DNA of 64,000 nt from contig PYIY01000082.1 in NCBI GenBank assembly GCA_003635195.1, positions 1-64,000 on the forward strand. Reading direction: 5' to 3'. The notes beneath the pieces are model-generated. The model made no database searches and had not been told where the DNA came from. It saw nothing but the letters and a program-made list of their open reading frames with translations. The stretch is from Candidatus Poribacteria bacterium. GTDB taxonomy: Bacteria > Poribacteria > WGA-4E > WGA-3G. A program made the position numbers and the translations under genes. Of this stretch, positions 54,706 through 63,808 are shown in pieces. Each line of letters opens with the position of its first letter. Position 1 is the stretch's first letter.

Positions 54706-55222
54706 TGTACCCACTGTTCACACATCTTACCTGCTTTTAACTGTCCTGTTGGTTTACAGCAGTTTGGTAGGTTGTGAGAAACCGAAGTGTAGGGGTTGGG
54801 TTACCCAACCCCTACACTCGCCAGACCAACTCGGTCTGGCAGTCGTTGACGCACTTAACCGAAAAGATATTGAGCACTTGAACCGATTGCGTGTGCAACG
54901 TGAAGCGTTTATAGATTGGATTTGGCCCGCGTTCCCCGCAAGCCGCCCACCGAGCAATTTTCCGGGTGATTTCGCGTGGTCAAACATGAATAAGAAATGT
55001 AATACAGGTATGAAAAAGTGGATCGCCCGTTATGGAGGATACAATCTGAAATTCGTGGCTATCCGCTTTGATCGACCGTCAGAAACTTACGACGGATTCC
55101 AACTTTTACGTGGGACCGTTTTGACGTTACAGAACGCCGCTGGCGAAAAACGGGAATTGAAGATTCTCGGTTCGGTAGTTGTTAAAAACGGCAGATATAA
55201 GTTACTGAGTTACGAAGACTAA
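54692..55222 (+). CDS. Small lipoprotein carrying an embedded palindrome
   Basis: 176 residues, GTG start overlapping the upstream gene by 14 bp. Signal peptide and lipobox (LLLTVLLVYSSLVGCEKP). The mature part, NRKDIEHLNRLRVQREAFIDWIWPAFPASRPPSNFPGDFAW, is followed by a beta-rich end (RELKILGSVVVKNGRYKLLSYED); a SnoaL/NTF2-like fold is possible. Residues about 33-43 (CRGWVTQPLHS) are encoded by a perfect palindrome that looks like an inserted repeat. Probably works with the receptor and beta-helix protein. Confidence 0.75.
   Translation: MRRSSVPTVHTSYLLLTVLLVYSSLVGCEKPKCRGWVTQPLHSPDQLGLAVVDALNRKDIEHLNRLRVQREAFIDWIWPAFPASRPPSNFPGDFAWSNMNKKCNTGMKKWIARYGGYNLKFVAIRFDRPSETYDGFQLLRGTVLTLQNAAGEKRELKILGSVVVKNGRYKLLSYED
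54787..54817. repeat. Perfect palindrome inserted within a coding sequence
   Basis: GTGTAGGGGTTGGGT-T-ACCCAACCCCTACAC, a perfect 15-bp stem with a single central base, lies inside the lipoprotein gene and keeps its frame. It resembles the palindromes in the cas operon at 32082 and 32874 (GTAGG...CCTAC). Confidence 0.8.
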
Positions 55223-55274
55223 TTACCGATATAGCACGCTCACAGCGTGCTGAAAGGAGCGAGGATAGAAGGGT

Positions 55275-56150
55275 ATGATGACAATTGCCGATGTTCAGCG
55301 GCAGAACCGAGAAGCCGCCCAAAAACGGAAAAAGAAAGCGATCCGAATCGCATGGAGTTTCGCAATCGGATTGCACGTTATCGGGATTATCGCTGGAGGT
55401 GTTTACTTTATTCGGAAAACAGTGTTAGAGAAACACGACGACAAAGTAGATAGCGTCGTCTTGGAGGCATCAAAACCACAGCCGAAACGCCGCACACCCC
55501 CGCGTACAACACGAAAACCGAAAAAACCGAAGTTTTCTAAGGTTCGGGTCCCTAAAGGACAACCTGTCACGACGAGTGCTAAAATTCCGATGGGCAACGC
55601 ACGCTTCACACTGCCGACGAGTGATGTTCCGACCCGTCGTGTAATGGCACCGAGCATGGCAGGGATCGGCAAAAACCTGTTCAAAGCAACGCAACAACAG
55701 GCAAATATCGTTACAACGATGCCGAAGTTTGAGGTGCCAAAGTTTGAAAGCACCAGTTTGGTGTCGAGAATGGATATGGGAACAAATCTTGCACAAACGG
55801 AATTCGACGATCCGGGGAACTTAGAACTCGCTTCAGTCAACATAGGCGACGCGAAACAGTCGTTTAACGATTTCTTAAAAGCGGTACGGGACCGGATCAA
55901 AGATGTCCAACGTTTTCCACCACGCGTGCGGAATCTCGACGACGGGACAACAACGACAGTTCGGTTCACGCTTTTCAAAAATGGAACCATTCAGAATCCA
56001 GTCGTCAGCGATTCTTCTGGCTCCAAAGTACTTGACAGTGCTGCAATTGCCGCAGTTCAAAACGCTGTGCCGTACCCGCCTTTCCCTGAAGGACAAGAAG
56101 GGAACAGCCTGCGACTTGAGATACCCATTATTTTCGAGTTGACGAATTAA
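55275..56150 (+). CDS. TonB-like energy transducer
   Basis: 291 residues. A basic cytoplasmic start (MMTIADVQRQNREAAQKRKKKAIR), one transmembrane helix (WSFAIGLHVIGIIAGGVYFI), a Pro/Lys-rich periplasmic spacer (KPQPKRRTPPRTTRKPKKPK) and a C-terminal TonB domain (RFPPRVRNLDDGTTTTVRFTLFKNGTIQNPVVSDSSGSKVLDSAAIAAVQNAVPYPPFP). The YP motif of classical TonB is RFP here. It likely energises the receptor at 50239. A small hairpin (AGCACGCTCACAGCGTGCT, about 55232-55250) and AAGGAGCGAGG precede it. Confidence 0.88.
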   Translation: MMTIADVQRQNREAAQKRKKKAIRIAWSFAIGLHVIGIIAGGVYFIRKTVLEKHDDKVDSVVLEASKPQPKRRTPPRTTRKPKKPKFSKVRVPKGQPVTTSAKIPMGNARFTLPTSDVPTRRVMAPSMAGIGKNLFKATQQQANIVTTMPKFEVPKFESTSLVSRMDMGTNLAQTEFDDPGNLELASVNIGDAKQSFNDFLKAVRDRIKDVQRFPPRVRNLDDGTTTTVRFTLFKNGTIQNPVVSDSSGSKVLDSAAIAAVQNAVPYPPFPEGQEGNSLRLEIPIIFELTN

Positions 56151-56211
56151 GTTAGGTATTTGTAGGCGCGCTTCGGAAACACACCAATTTTGCCAAGATA
56201 GCGTAACGTAG

Positions 56212-56240
56212 AAAGGGACGACCTTGTGTCGTCCCTTTTT
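56212..56240 (+). terminator. Rho-independent terminator of the TonB gene cluster
   Basis: AAAGGGACGAC-CTTGT-GTCGTCCCTTTTT, an 11-bp perfect stem followed by a T-run, 62 bp after the tonB-like stop codon. Confidence 0.85.
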
Positions 56241-56252
56241 ATTCATTTTCAA

Positions 56253-56281
56253 TTGACATCTGTGTGTTAATATGCTATAGT
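56253..56281 (+). promoter_or_regulatory. Promoter of the methyltransferase/nuclease gene
   Basis: TTGACA (56253-56258), 17 bp, TATAGT (56276-56281), just after the terminator and about 90 bp before the start codon. Confidence 0.6.
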
Positions 56282-56373
56282 AATGTTAAGCGAAATTGAT
56301 ATTGTATATTGTAAGGTATTAACTTACGAAAGGGAGTTTCTGTATTTCTCTTTCACTCGTATAAAGAGAACCT

Positions 56374-59280
56374 ATGAATCGAGAACACACCAACAGCGAA
56401 GATACCATTACCACTCTATTCGTCGAAATCCTAATGCCAATGAGCGCAACATGGAATATCTACGAACAGACAACAAAACCACTCGTGGAAAATCGGAGGA
56501 AGCCGGATGTCATCATCCGTACAGTTGAACGATATCCGATAGCAGTTGAAGTAAAGGTTGACTACAAGCGCGGCCCCAATGAAACCGGTGAGAGTCAGGC
56601 ACGCGAACGTTACTTAGGCAAGACCCTCCGCACGACAGGCGAAAAAATTGCCAGTGCAATAGCGATCCGCCTTCCATACAGATTTCGCAACATGCCACGC
56701 GACGAAATCCGCGAGAATTTAGAAGTATCAAAAAACTTCGCGTATGCGCTGCTTAACCTTGAGGAACCACACAGATTCCCAGAGAAAGGCTGGCTCTATG
56801 GCAGCATTGCCGACATTGCAACTGCTATCCGCATTGGTGCAACACCCATCACCAAGATTGAGAGGGCTGCCGAAGTACTGGAACAAGGTATCCATAATGC
56901 TGCTGTCATCGTCAATAGCGCAATTCAACACCGACCGCATATCGGTAAGAGAATTGGTGAACTCCTTGTCCAAGAACCTGGGGAACAGACAACGCAGATG
57001 GCAATGCTGATTATCAGCAACGCCTTGGTGTTCCAGAGTTCCCTCGCCCGTAAGCCGGACTTGGAAACCGTCCCATCGCTCAGTGAACTCACCGCTGATT
57101 ACGGGCAACTCGATTCAGACGAGGTCCTCAGCGCATGGCGAGAAATTCAAAAGGTTAACTACGCCCCGATTTTCAACGTCGCCTATAATCTCGTCGAAAC
57201 GCTCGCTGCCGATGATAAATTCGTCGGTGAGATTTTGAGCGTGCTACGCGATACCGCCCGCGAATTGGAGAGAATGGGACTCGCCCAAGAACATGAACTC
57301 GCTGGTATTGTGTTCCAGAAACTCATTGACAATCGGAAAATTCTCAAGGCGAACTATACCCGCCCTGAATCCTCTGCACTCCTCTGTGCCCTTGCCTTAC
57401 CAGAACTCAAAACGGATCCGAAAAAACTGAAAATTGCAGACTTCGCTTGCGGCACCGGTTCACTCCTCAACGGTGTTTATCAACGCTTACTGATGCTTTA
57501 CGAGCAGGCGGGCGATAAAGGCGAAGTCATCCATCAGGACATGATGGAGAATAATCTTGTCGGGTGTGACATTCTGCCGAACGCAGCACACCTGACCGCC
57601 TCTATTATTGCCAGTACCTATCCTGATGTCCGCATCGGTGGCACGCGCATCCACACAATGCCTTACGGCACCCCGCGTGCAGATGGACTTTACGCTATCG
57701 GTGCCCTCAACCTGCTCAGTGACCCGACAGGGACGCTCCCGTTGACCTTAGATACAACGGAAACCGCCACCGGACAAGGGACTGAAACGACTGATCTTAG
57801 GGATGCATTCAGACATGGCGAATTTGACATCGTTATCCAAAATCCACCCTATACCCGTAGTGGTGCGGATAGTAACTCTAACCTGCCTAAGAGCATTTTC
57901 GCCGACAAAAAGGACGCAGCGGCAATGCAAGCATCACGAAGGGCACAGGGCCGTCGGCTTGGTGGCAATAATCCTGGAGCGGGTCCCGACTTTGTCGATC
58001 TCGCTGACAGAATGCTGAAACGCAATGGCAAAATGGCATTTGTGTTACCTGTCACAGCGATCGCAGGAAGTAGTTGGCAAAACGTGCGAAAGTTGTGGGC
58101 AGAGGAATATCATGATATTCTTGTCATCACGATTGCTGATGCTCTCACTCAGAATTGTGCATTCTCGGCGGATACCAACATGGCAGAGTGTCTCGTTATC
58201 GCAACGAAGGGAAAATCAAAGAACACTGGGCGTGCGTTATTTGTATGCCTTGAACGTTGTCCTGATGGTGAACTGGAAGCCCAAGAAATCGCAAAGGTTA
58301 TTTTTTCGGTCAACGATGTTCGCCAACTTGAGGATGGTATTAACAGAGGCAATCCTATTCATGTTGGGGATGACGTTATCGGGTTTGTCATTTCTGCACC
58401 TTTGACCTCCGGGGCAGTAGGATGGCCTATAGCCCGCGTTAGAAACATAACGACGATTCAATCGGCATACCAACTCACCAATGGACGGTTGCAACTGCCT
58501 CGACAGAAAGCCGTTATCGACTTACCAATCTGTTCTCTCTCAGATATTGCTCAATTTGGAGCGGATCATCGCGATATCCATGATCCGGGAAAGCGCGGTG
58601 CTTTTGACATTGAGGACGGATGTCCTGATACTGCGGAATATCCGTGCTTGTGGCATCTCAATAGCAATGTGCAGCGGTCAATGGTTGTATTGCCCGATGC
58701 TCACGCGTTCATTCGTCCGCATGCGGAAGTGAAGGCACGGGAGATACTCAAACGCAATAGTAGGGCCCATTTCAATATAGACTTGCGATTCAATTCACAC
58801 TCCTTGTTAGTGGCTTGTACAGAGCAGGAGACTATCGGTGTTGATTCAATGCCAAACATCGTTTTTAAAAAGAAACGGATTTATGATTACGTTTGGGCCT
58901 TATGGGGTAATTCTACATTAGGTCTATTATGCTATTGGTTAATTTGTGGGAAGCAACAAGCAGGACGAGGTAGAAGTTCAAAAGCGGCCTTGGAATCAAT
59001 GTCCACGTTGAATGTCCGCGAACTCTCCAAGGAAGCATTGACAAATGCTGAGCGGATTTTCAACGAACTGAAGGATCAAAAAATGCTACCGTTCAACCAG
59101 ATGGATGAGGACCCAGTGCGTCATAAACTGGATCGGTTGTTGTTATCAGAGGTGTTAGGCATCACGGAGGCAGAGCGTCCAGATGTGCATGAAGGACTTG
59201 CGCTGCTTCGCAAAATGTTATGCCAAGAGCCGAGTATTCACGGTGGGAAGAAGTCGAGGGTTAAGTTGGATGCCGCTTAG
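56374..59280 (+). CDS. N6-adenine DNA methyltransferase with N-terminal nuclease-like domain (type IIG-like)
   Basis: 968 residues. The N-terminus has a PD-(D/E)xK-like pattern (KPDVIIRTVERYPIAVEVKVDYK). A helical part is followed by the methyltransferase: FACGTGSLLNGVY (motif I, about residue 357) and DIVIQNPPYTRSG (motif IV NPPY, about residue 489), then KMAFVLPVTAIAGSSW. The C-terminal part (RHKLDRLLLSEVLGI) may be target recognition. Fused restriction-modification enzymes of type IIG have this order. It could instead be a methylation-based phage-defence protein. It opens a cluster of unusual genes up to 62215. Confidence 0.83.
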   Translation: MNREHTNSEDTITTLFVEILMPMSATWNIYEQTTKPLVENRRKPDVIIRTVERYPIAVEVKVDYKRGPNETGESQARERYLGKTLRTTGEKIASAIAIRLPYRFRNMPRDEIRENLEVSKNFAYALLNLEEPHRFPEKGWLYGSIADIATAIRIGATPITKIERAAEVLEQGIHNAAVIVNSAIQHRPHIGKRIGELLVQEPGEQTTQMAMLIISNALVFQSSLARKPDLETVPSLSELTADYGQLDSDEVLSAWREIQKVNYAPIFNVAYNLVETLAADDKFVGEILSVLRDTARELERMGLAQEHELAGIVFQKLIDNRKILKANYTRPESSALLCALALPELKTDPKKLKIADFACGTGSLLNGVYQRLLMLYEQAGDKGEVIHQDMMENNLVGCDILPNAAHLTASIIASTYPDVRIGGTRIHTMPYGTPRADGLYAIGALNLLSDPTGTLPLTLDTTETATGQGTETTDLRDAFRHGEFDIVIQNPPYTRSGADSNSNLPKSIFADKKDAAAMQASRRAQGRRLGGNNPGAGPDFVDLADRMLKRNGKMAFVLPVTAIAGSSWQNVRKLWAEEYHDILVITIADALTQNCAFSADTNMAECLVIATKGKSKNTGRALFVCLERCPDGELEAQEIAKVIFSVNDVRQLEDGINRGNPIHVGDDVIGFVISAPLTSGAVGWPIARVRNITTIQSAYQLTNGRLQLPRQKAVIDLPICSLSDIAQFGADHRDIHDPGKRGAFDIEDGCPDTAEYPCLWHLNSNVQRSMVVLPDAHAFIRPHAEVKAREILKRNSRAHFNIDLRFNSHSLLVACTEQETIGVDSMPNIVFKKKRIYDYVWALWGNSTLGLLCYWLICGKQQAGRGRSSKAALESMSTLNVRELSKEALTNAERIFNELKDQKMLPFNQMDEDPVRHKLDRLLLSEVLGITEAERPDVHEGLALLRKMLCQEPSIHGGKKSRVKLDAA

Positions 59281-59317
59281 CCTTGTAAAATATTGAATTT
59301 TTTCGTTAAGATTATGT

Positions 59318-59323
59318 TATACT
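59318..59323 (+). promoter_or_regulatory. Possible extended -10 element before the gene at 59434
   Basis: TGTTATACT (TGN plus TATACT) about 110 bp upstream of the start codon. A clear -35 at proper spacing is not seen. Confidence 0.35.
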
Positions 59324-59433
59324 AAAAGTGTGAGGTTAACCGTAATAGATAATCCCTTTGTGCTTTCTACTAACCCAGAAAACTTGCTCGATTTGGAAGA
59401 TCTGTAGCACGAATGAAACTGATGTAGGAATTC

Positions 59434-60072
59434 ATGCAATCAATTCACTATAATGACAACGTGTTTATCAATTGTCCATTTGATTCAGCTTACAAGCACT
59501 TGTTTGATGCAATGGTATTCGCAATACACGATTGCGGTTTTATCCCGCGTTGTGCACTTGAAGAAGAAGACGCGAGCCAAGTTCGGATTGATAAAATTTA
59601 TAGCATTATTGCAGACTGCCGTTATGGAATTCACGATATATCCAGAACGGAATTAGACAGGGATTCAGATCTTCCGCGATTTAATATGCCTTTGGAATTG
59701 GGAATTTTTCTTGGAGCAAAGAAATTCGGTATAGAAGAACAGAAAGGGAAAAAGTGCCTAATACTGGATACCGAACGGTAGCGGTATCAACAGTTTATCT
59801 CTGACATTGCCGGTCAAGATATTCAAGCACACAACGACACACCTGAAGCAATTGTAAAAGTTGTCCGCAATTGGCTCCGCAGTGCATCAAGAAGTGAAAC
59901 AATTCCAGGGGGCAGCATCATTTGGAGACGTTACCAAGATTTTAGAAGGGATTTGCCTCAAACAGCTCGAGAATGTCAGTTAACGGTTGAAGACCTGATT
60001 TTTAATGATTATACTTTGGTGGTTACGCGATGGTTAAAAACTGAGGCGAATAGTTTATCGCAATATGTTTGA
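59434..60072 (+). pseudogene. Defence-island-like protein interrupted by an in-frame amber codon
   Basis: The ORF track stops at TAG (59779-59781) after 115 residues. Reading through it, the same frame continues without another stop to TGA at 60070, giving 212 residues in total. Sequences on both sides fit one protein: INCPFDSAYKHLFDAMVFAI, CRYGIHDISRTEL and FNMPLELGIFLGAKKF before the stop, and QQFISDIAGQDIQAHN and IIWRRYQDFRRDLP after it. The context (LDTER-stop-RYQQF) suggests a former Tyr or similar codon. The family looks Rossmann-like and is unnamed to me. It is either a pseudogene or read through by suppression. Its end overlaps the region of the next start. Confidence 0.75.
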
Positions 60073-60085
60073 AGGAGGGCTTAAC

Positions 60086-61870
60086 GTGGCACAAGGAAGA
60101 ATCATCAAAGATACGCCCAAACGAGGGAAACTCACCAAAAGTCAAGTTAAACGAGCGGTAGAGAAAGTTGTACTCGGTAAACCCAGTGATGGAGAGACAA
60201 TCTCTTCTGCACAATATAGTAAAACGCGATTGCGCTTGAGTATCCCTGGAATAGAACTTCAAAATCCAGAGATGTTACAAGCCTTTATTGAAACAGGCTT
60301 ACTACTGCCTGATGTACCACTAACGAATCATTCCGTGGAACTTCGACTTTGGGTGCCCTGGCCAGCAGACAGAACAGATTTTTCGCTATATAAAATTGAT
60401 CCAAATACAGGTCAGGTATATGATGATTCAGGTTTCATGATGGAGGTCGAGCACACGAAAACTAACTTTTGCCCCCAACTTCCTGATAGCGTCTGGGAAA
60501 ACGCGCCTCGCGTTCACTGGGAAACATTCTCCGAACATGTTGAAGACTTGATAAAAATCATTATCCGAACGCAACAGAGGCGACAGTGGAACTGGCCCCT
60601 TCTGCCTGAGGGGGATTCCCACTGGGTTGCCTACTTCAACGAATTTTTAGAACACTTTGAATTCCAAAAACAGAAATTCGCAACGCTAAATCCCCAACGT
60701 GTCCTTTTAGTCTGCATCGGAGGTTTATCGTCCCCAGTCGAGATGCTAACGCAATGCCTTCATAAGAATCTTGATCGGAATTCAAACATCACCGAGATAA
60801 CGATGGTTGTTGAGGATTGTGTTGATTTTGAAATGGGAGAACTTACGGAGTTAATTGCGAATTCTCTTACCCCTATCAAACTAGATATTAACGTTGCTTC
60901 TTTGGATGTGATTGCTGAAATACTCAAGCATCACCGCGCTGCAGGAAAAAGTTTGTCCCAAATACTGCCCACAAGAAATAGAACTGATATGTTAAAGAGT
61001 TTTCGCGCTACCTATATTGATTATCTCGCCCACTTAAAAAACGGTGATCGCGAATTGCGGGCAGATATACTTGGTGCCATTCAGCGTGACTGTGACGCTC
61101 GTATTGAAAGATGGGATCGGTTTCTTCACATTGGCATTGACTTCGCTTTTTCGGAAGATGATTTAGAGAGGTTCATTGATTTTGATAGGGACCTACTTAA
61201 TGCCATAGACATGGATGATGGTATATCTGAAACCATATCTAACGCGATTGAAACTCTGGAGAAAATGCTCGGCCGGGAAAGCCGTCAAAAACACTCCAGC
61301 CATAGTGAAAACCTTTCTCAAAACCGCACAGTAAAAACAGTTCTCCTATCATCAGATTTGAAAGAAGTTGCCGATCAATTCATGCGGGAGTATGAGTCTT
61401 TTGATAATTCGGATGAGGCGAGACAATTTCAAATGTCGGTGCAGTACCTTGAAGAAGCAGTAAATAAAGAAAAAAGTAACCAGCAAATTAGAATTTTGTT
61501 GCGTAGATGTCGTGTTAGTTTTCAGGATTTCGTGGATGCTGAAAAATGGAAAAAACCTTTGGAAATCCTTGAAGCGTTTTTGCAATTGGAAGGTGCAGAA
61601 GAGTTCATAGCAAGTTGCAAGGTTCCTAAAGCAGACGGAAGCATTAGACCTCTCCAAGTCGAGATTGAAGAATTTAGTACCTTAGTTGAAGTTTTGAAGG
61701 AGTACAACGAACTTAGATCAGTTGGTGTAGGACCAAATAGAGAGCAAATAGAACAATGGGAAGCGAAATTCAAATCGATTGTATTGAGATTGTTTGCCGA
61801 TCCACAATCTCAGAAAGTCATTCAATTTCTTACAGAGGAAGTTATTGAGCATATTAAGAGTGCATTTTGA
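60086..61870 (+). CDS. Large hypothetical protein, second gene of the defence-like cluster
   Basis: 594 residues from the GTG at 60086, chosen because GAAGGAGGGCTTAAC stands before it; an ATG at 60065 is possible. I do not recognise the family. The N-terminal part includes SVELRLWVPWPADRTDFSLY. A Rossmann-like strand RVLLVCIGGLSSPVEMLTQCL follows, then long helical stretches with coiled-coil character to the C-terminus (VEIEEFSTLVEVLKEYNELR). It follows the amber-interrupted gene with translational proximity and precedes two tiny coupled ORFs. A role as partner of that protein is inference only. Confidence 0.65.
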   Translation: MAQGRIIKDTPKRGKLTKSQVKRAVEKVVLGKPSDGETISSAQYSKTRLRLSIPGIELQNPEMLQAFIETGLLLPDVPLTNHSVELRLWVPWPADRTDFSLYKIDPNTGQVYDDSGFMMEVEHTKTNFCPQLPDSVWENAPRVHWETFSEHVEDLIKIIIRTQQRRQWNWPLLPEGDSHWVAYFNEFLEHFEFQKQKFATLNPQRVLLVCIGGLSSPVEMLTQCLHKNLDRNSNITEITMVVEDCVDFEMGELTELIANSLTPIKLDINVASLDVIAEILKHHRAAGKSLSQILPTRNRTDMLKSFRATYIDYLAHLKNGDRELRADILGAIQRDCDARIERWDRFLHIGIDFAFSEDDLERFIDFDRDLLNAIDMDDGISETISNAIETLEKMLGRESRQKHSSHSENLSQNRTVKTVLLSSDLKEVADQFMREYESFDNSDEARQFQMSVQYLEEAVNKEKSNQQIRILLRRCRVSFQDFVDAEKWKKPLEILEAFLQLEGAEEFIASCKVPKADGSIRPLQVEIEEFSTLVEVLKEYNELRSVGVGPNREQIEQWEAKFKSIVLRLFADPQSQKVIQFLTEEVIEHIKSAF

Positions 61871-62033
61871 GGAACTTCTTATTGAAAGTTGGATGAACGG
61901 AAATATACTGAACCCCTATCTTCCAACGTGGAACTTCACACATATCCACCGGAAAATTGAACGAATTTGTCGCGAGACAGGCTATCCGGGACCTCGTGTA
62001 AACTTGCCAAAGGCGATAATGGAGGAACTTTAA
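61860..62033 (+). CDS. Small hypothetical protein, coupled to its neighbours
   Basis: 57 residues if the GTG at 61860 is used, overlapping the end of the upstream gene; an internal ATG at 61893 would give 46 residues. Contains MNGNILNPYLPTWNFTHIHRK and ends PRVNLPKAIMEEL. Its stop overlaps the next start (TAATG), a sign of translational coupling. Function unknown. Confidence 0.45.
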   Translation: MHFEELLIESWMNGNILNPYLPTWNFTHIHRKIERICRETGYPGPRVNLPKAIMEEL

Positions 62034-62215
62034 TGTGTAAGGACCCAGTGGAAGACATTCGACAAGCAAAAGCACGTCTCGTCGCCATCTTCGGGGACTT
62101 GGAAACCTATATGGAATTTATGATGCGGCGACAGAAAAAGCGAATGAAACAAGGCGTGAAATACGCCGATTTCTGCACATCTCGTAACAAGAAACCCAAA
62201 ATGCCTACCTCCTAA
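62033..62215 (+). CDS. Small basic hypothetical protein
   Basis: 60 residues from the ATG at 62033, which overlaps the previous stop (TAATG); GGAGG lies 10 bp upstream. The sequence is basic (MMRRQKKRMKQGVKYADFCTSRNKKPK). Function unknown; it ends the plus-strand run that begins at 56374. Confidence 0.5.
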   Translation: MCKDPVEDIRQAKARLVAIFGDLETYMEFMMRRQKKRMKQGVKYADFCTSRNKKPKMPTS

Positions 62216-62226
62216 GCATTGCCAAG

Positions 62227-62457
62227 TCACTTTTCTTGATGTAACACCGCGCTCATATACGCAAGGCAGGCGCGAATGTCCTCTTGCACAATGTGAGGAT
62301 AATTCTCAAGAATCTCTGCCTCAGTCCAACCGTGTCCTAACAAACCAATGATGAATTCAACGGCTAATCGTGTGCCTTTAATCACTGGTTTTCCGGTGAG
62401 AATATTCTCGTCACAGACGATCCGTTCTGCTAATGTCCGAGGGATATAACCTGGCAT
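62227..62457 (-). CDS. DUF433 family protein (antitoxin-like)
   Basis: A 76-residue DUF433 protein: RIVCDENILTGKPVIKGTRLAVEFIIGLLGHGWTEAEILENYPHIVQEDIRACLAYMSAVL. DUF433 proteins are winged-helix-like and are often paired with DUF5615 PIN-like toxins. No such partner is adjacent here; the downstream DNA is occupied by the opposite-strand genes. Likely an orphan antitoxin or regulator. Confidence 0.85.
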   Translation of the reverse strand: MPGYIPRTLAERIVCDENILTGKPVIKGTRLAVEFIIGLLGHGWTEAEILENYPHIVQEDIRACLAYMSAVLHQEK

Positions 62458-62647
62458 AATGTTCCCCCTTCCGTGCTATCAATAATTAAGACTGTATGCA
62501 GCTACGATCATTTCTGCCAGACCACGACGCGATGTTAACGATAAACAGATGCGTACTTGCTGCTTCTACTGCATCAATAGATATTTCCATTATACCACGC
62601 TTCTCTATGAATGTCAAACGACGAGTGAAAGGAAAACCGAAAATTTC

Positions 62648-62676
62648 TTGACATTTCTCCCAACTTCTGATAGGAT
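62648..62676 (+). promoter_or_regulatory. Promoter of the Gfo/Idh gene at 62714
   Basis: TTGACA (62648-62653), 17 bp, TAGGAT (62671-62676), about 38 bp before the GTG start. Confidence 0.55.
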
Positions 62677-62713
62677 AGATGGCGCGACACAAAAAATGGA
62701 AGGAGCAAATTCA

Positions 62714-63751
62714 GTGGCACAAGAAACAGTTAAAGTCGGTATTATCGGTGCAGGTGGGAATACGAGATCCCGGCATATTCCGGGACTGCAAGCGATTGAA
62801 GGCGTTGAGATCATTGGGGTCTGCAATCGGAGTCAGGAATCCTCACAACGGGTGGCAGACGAGTTCGGTATCCCGAAAACCTACGGCAATTGGCAAGACG
62901 CAATCGGCGATCCAGATACGAACGCGATTGTCATCGGGACATGGCCCTATATGCATTGCCGCGCAACAGTGGCAGCACTTCGGGCAAATAAACACGTGAT
63001 GTGCGAGGCGCGGATGGCTATGAACGCCAGAGAAGCACATATCATGCGGATGGCATCGCGTCAAAAAACACATCTCATCGCACAGATTGTCCCATCGCCG
63101 ATGACGCTCCGAGTCGATAACACGATAAAACGACTCATCGCTGAAGGCTATATCGGTGATGTGCTTGCTATAGAAGCACGCGCAGGTGGCGCGTTTCTGG
63201 ACAGCGAATCAGCACTTCAGTGGCGACAAGATTTCGACCTCAGTGGACTCAACATCATGAGTATGGGGATCTGGTACGAAGCGTTGATGCGTTGGGTCGG
63301 AGAAGCGACACGGATTATGGCGATGGGCAAAACCTTCGTCAAAATGCGTCCGGATGCTGAAGGTGTGATGCGTTCCGTGCGGATACCGGAACATATTGAT
63401 GTCGTTGGGGATCTCGCATGCGGTGCGCAGCTGCATATACAGGTCTCTAATGTCGCGGGGTTGGCAGGCGCACCAGAGGTCTATGTCTTCGGGAGCAATG
63501 GAACTTTACGCTTTTCTATGAATAAACTCTACGGTGGACAGAAAGATGATACTGAGCTGAGCGAAATTGATATACCGGATACAGAGGCAGGCGGATGGCG
63601 AGTGGAGGAAGAATTTGTCAACGCTATCCGTGGCGGTGAGGTGATTACGCACACCGACTTCGATACAGGTGTAAAATACATGGAGTTTACAGAGGCGGTC
63701 ACGCGGAGCATGCAGTCAGGGACAGCGATTACGTTGCCGCTTCATGTTTAG
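62714..63751 (+). CDS. Gfo/Idh/MocA family oxidoreductase
   Basis: 345 residues from the GTG at 62714, selected because GGAAGGAGCAAATTCA precedes it and the Rossmann strand (VKVGIIGAGGNTRSRHIPGL) starts right after; the 400-residue ORF runs back across the promoter. The usual EKP motif is replaced by CEARMAMN at the same place, so the catalytic Lys is missing and classical dehydrogenase activity is doubtful. The C-terminal domain (LHIQVSNVAGLAGAPEVYVFGSNGTLRF) is typical. Confidence 0.87.
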   Translation: MAQETVKVGIIGAGGNTRSRHIPGLQAIEGVEIIGVCNRSQESSQRVADEFGIPKTYGNWQDAIGDPDTNAIVIGTWPYMHCRATVAALRANKHVMCEARMAMNAREAHIMRMASRQKTHLIAQIVPSPMTLRVDNTIKRLIAEGYIGDVLAIEARAGGAFLDSESALQWRQDFDLSGLNIMSMGIWYEALMRWVGEATRIMAMGKTFVKMRPDAEGVMRSVRIPEHIDVVGDLACGAQLHIQVSNVAGLAGAPEVYVFGSNGTLRFSMNKLYGGQKDDTELSEIDIPDTEAGGWRVEEEFVNAIRGGEVITHTDFDTGVKYMEFTEAVTRSMQSGTAITLPLHV

Positions 63752-63808
63752 CGTCGGTTACGGAGAACCCAACGGCGTGTGCCTACTACTTTGGGAAGGA
63801 AGAAACGA

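Noticed and set aside
54000-54725. Long ORFs (minus) opposite the beta-helix lipoprotein
   Set aside because: Shadows produced by the codon bias of the plus-strand gene.
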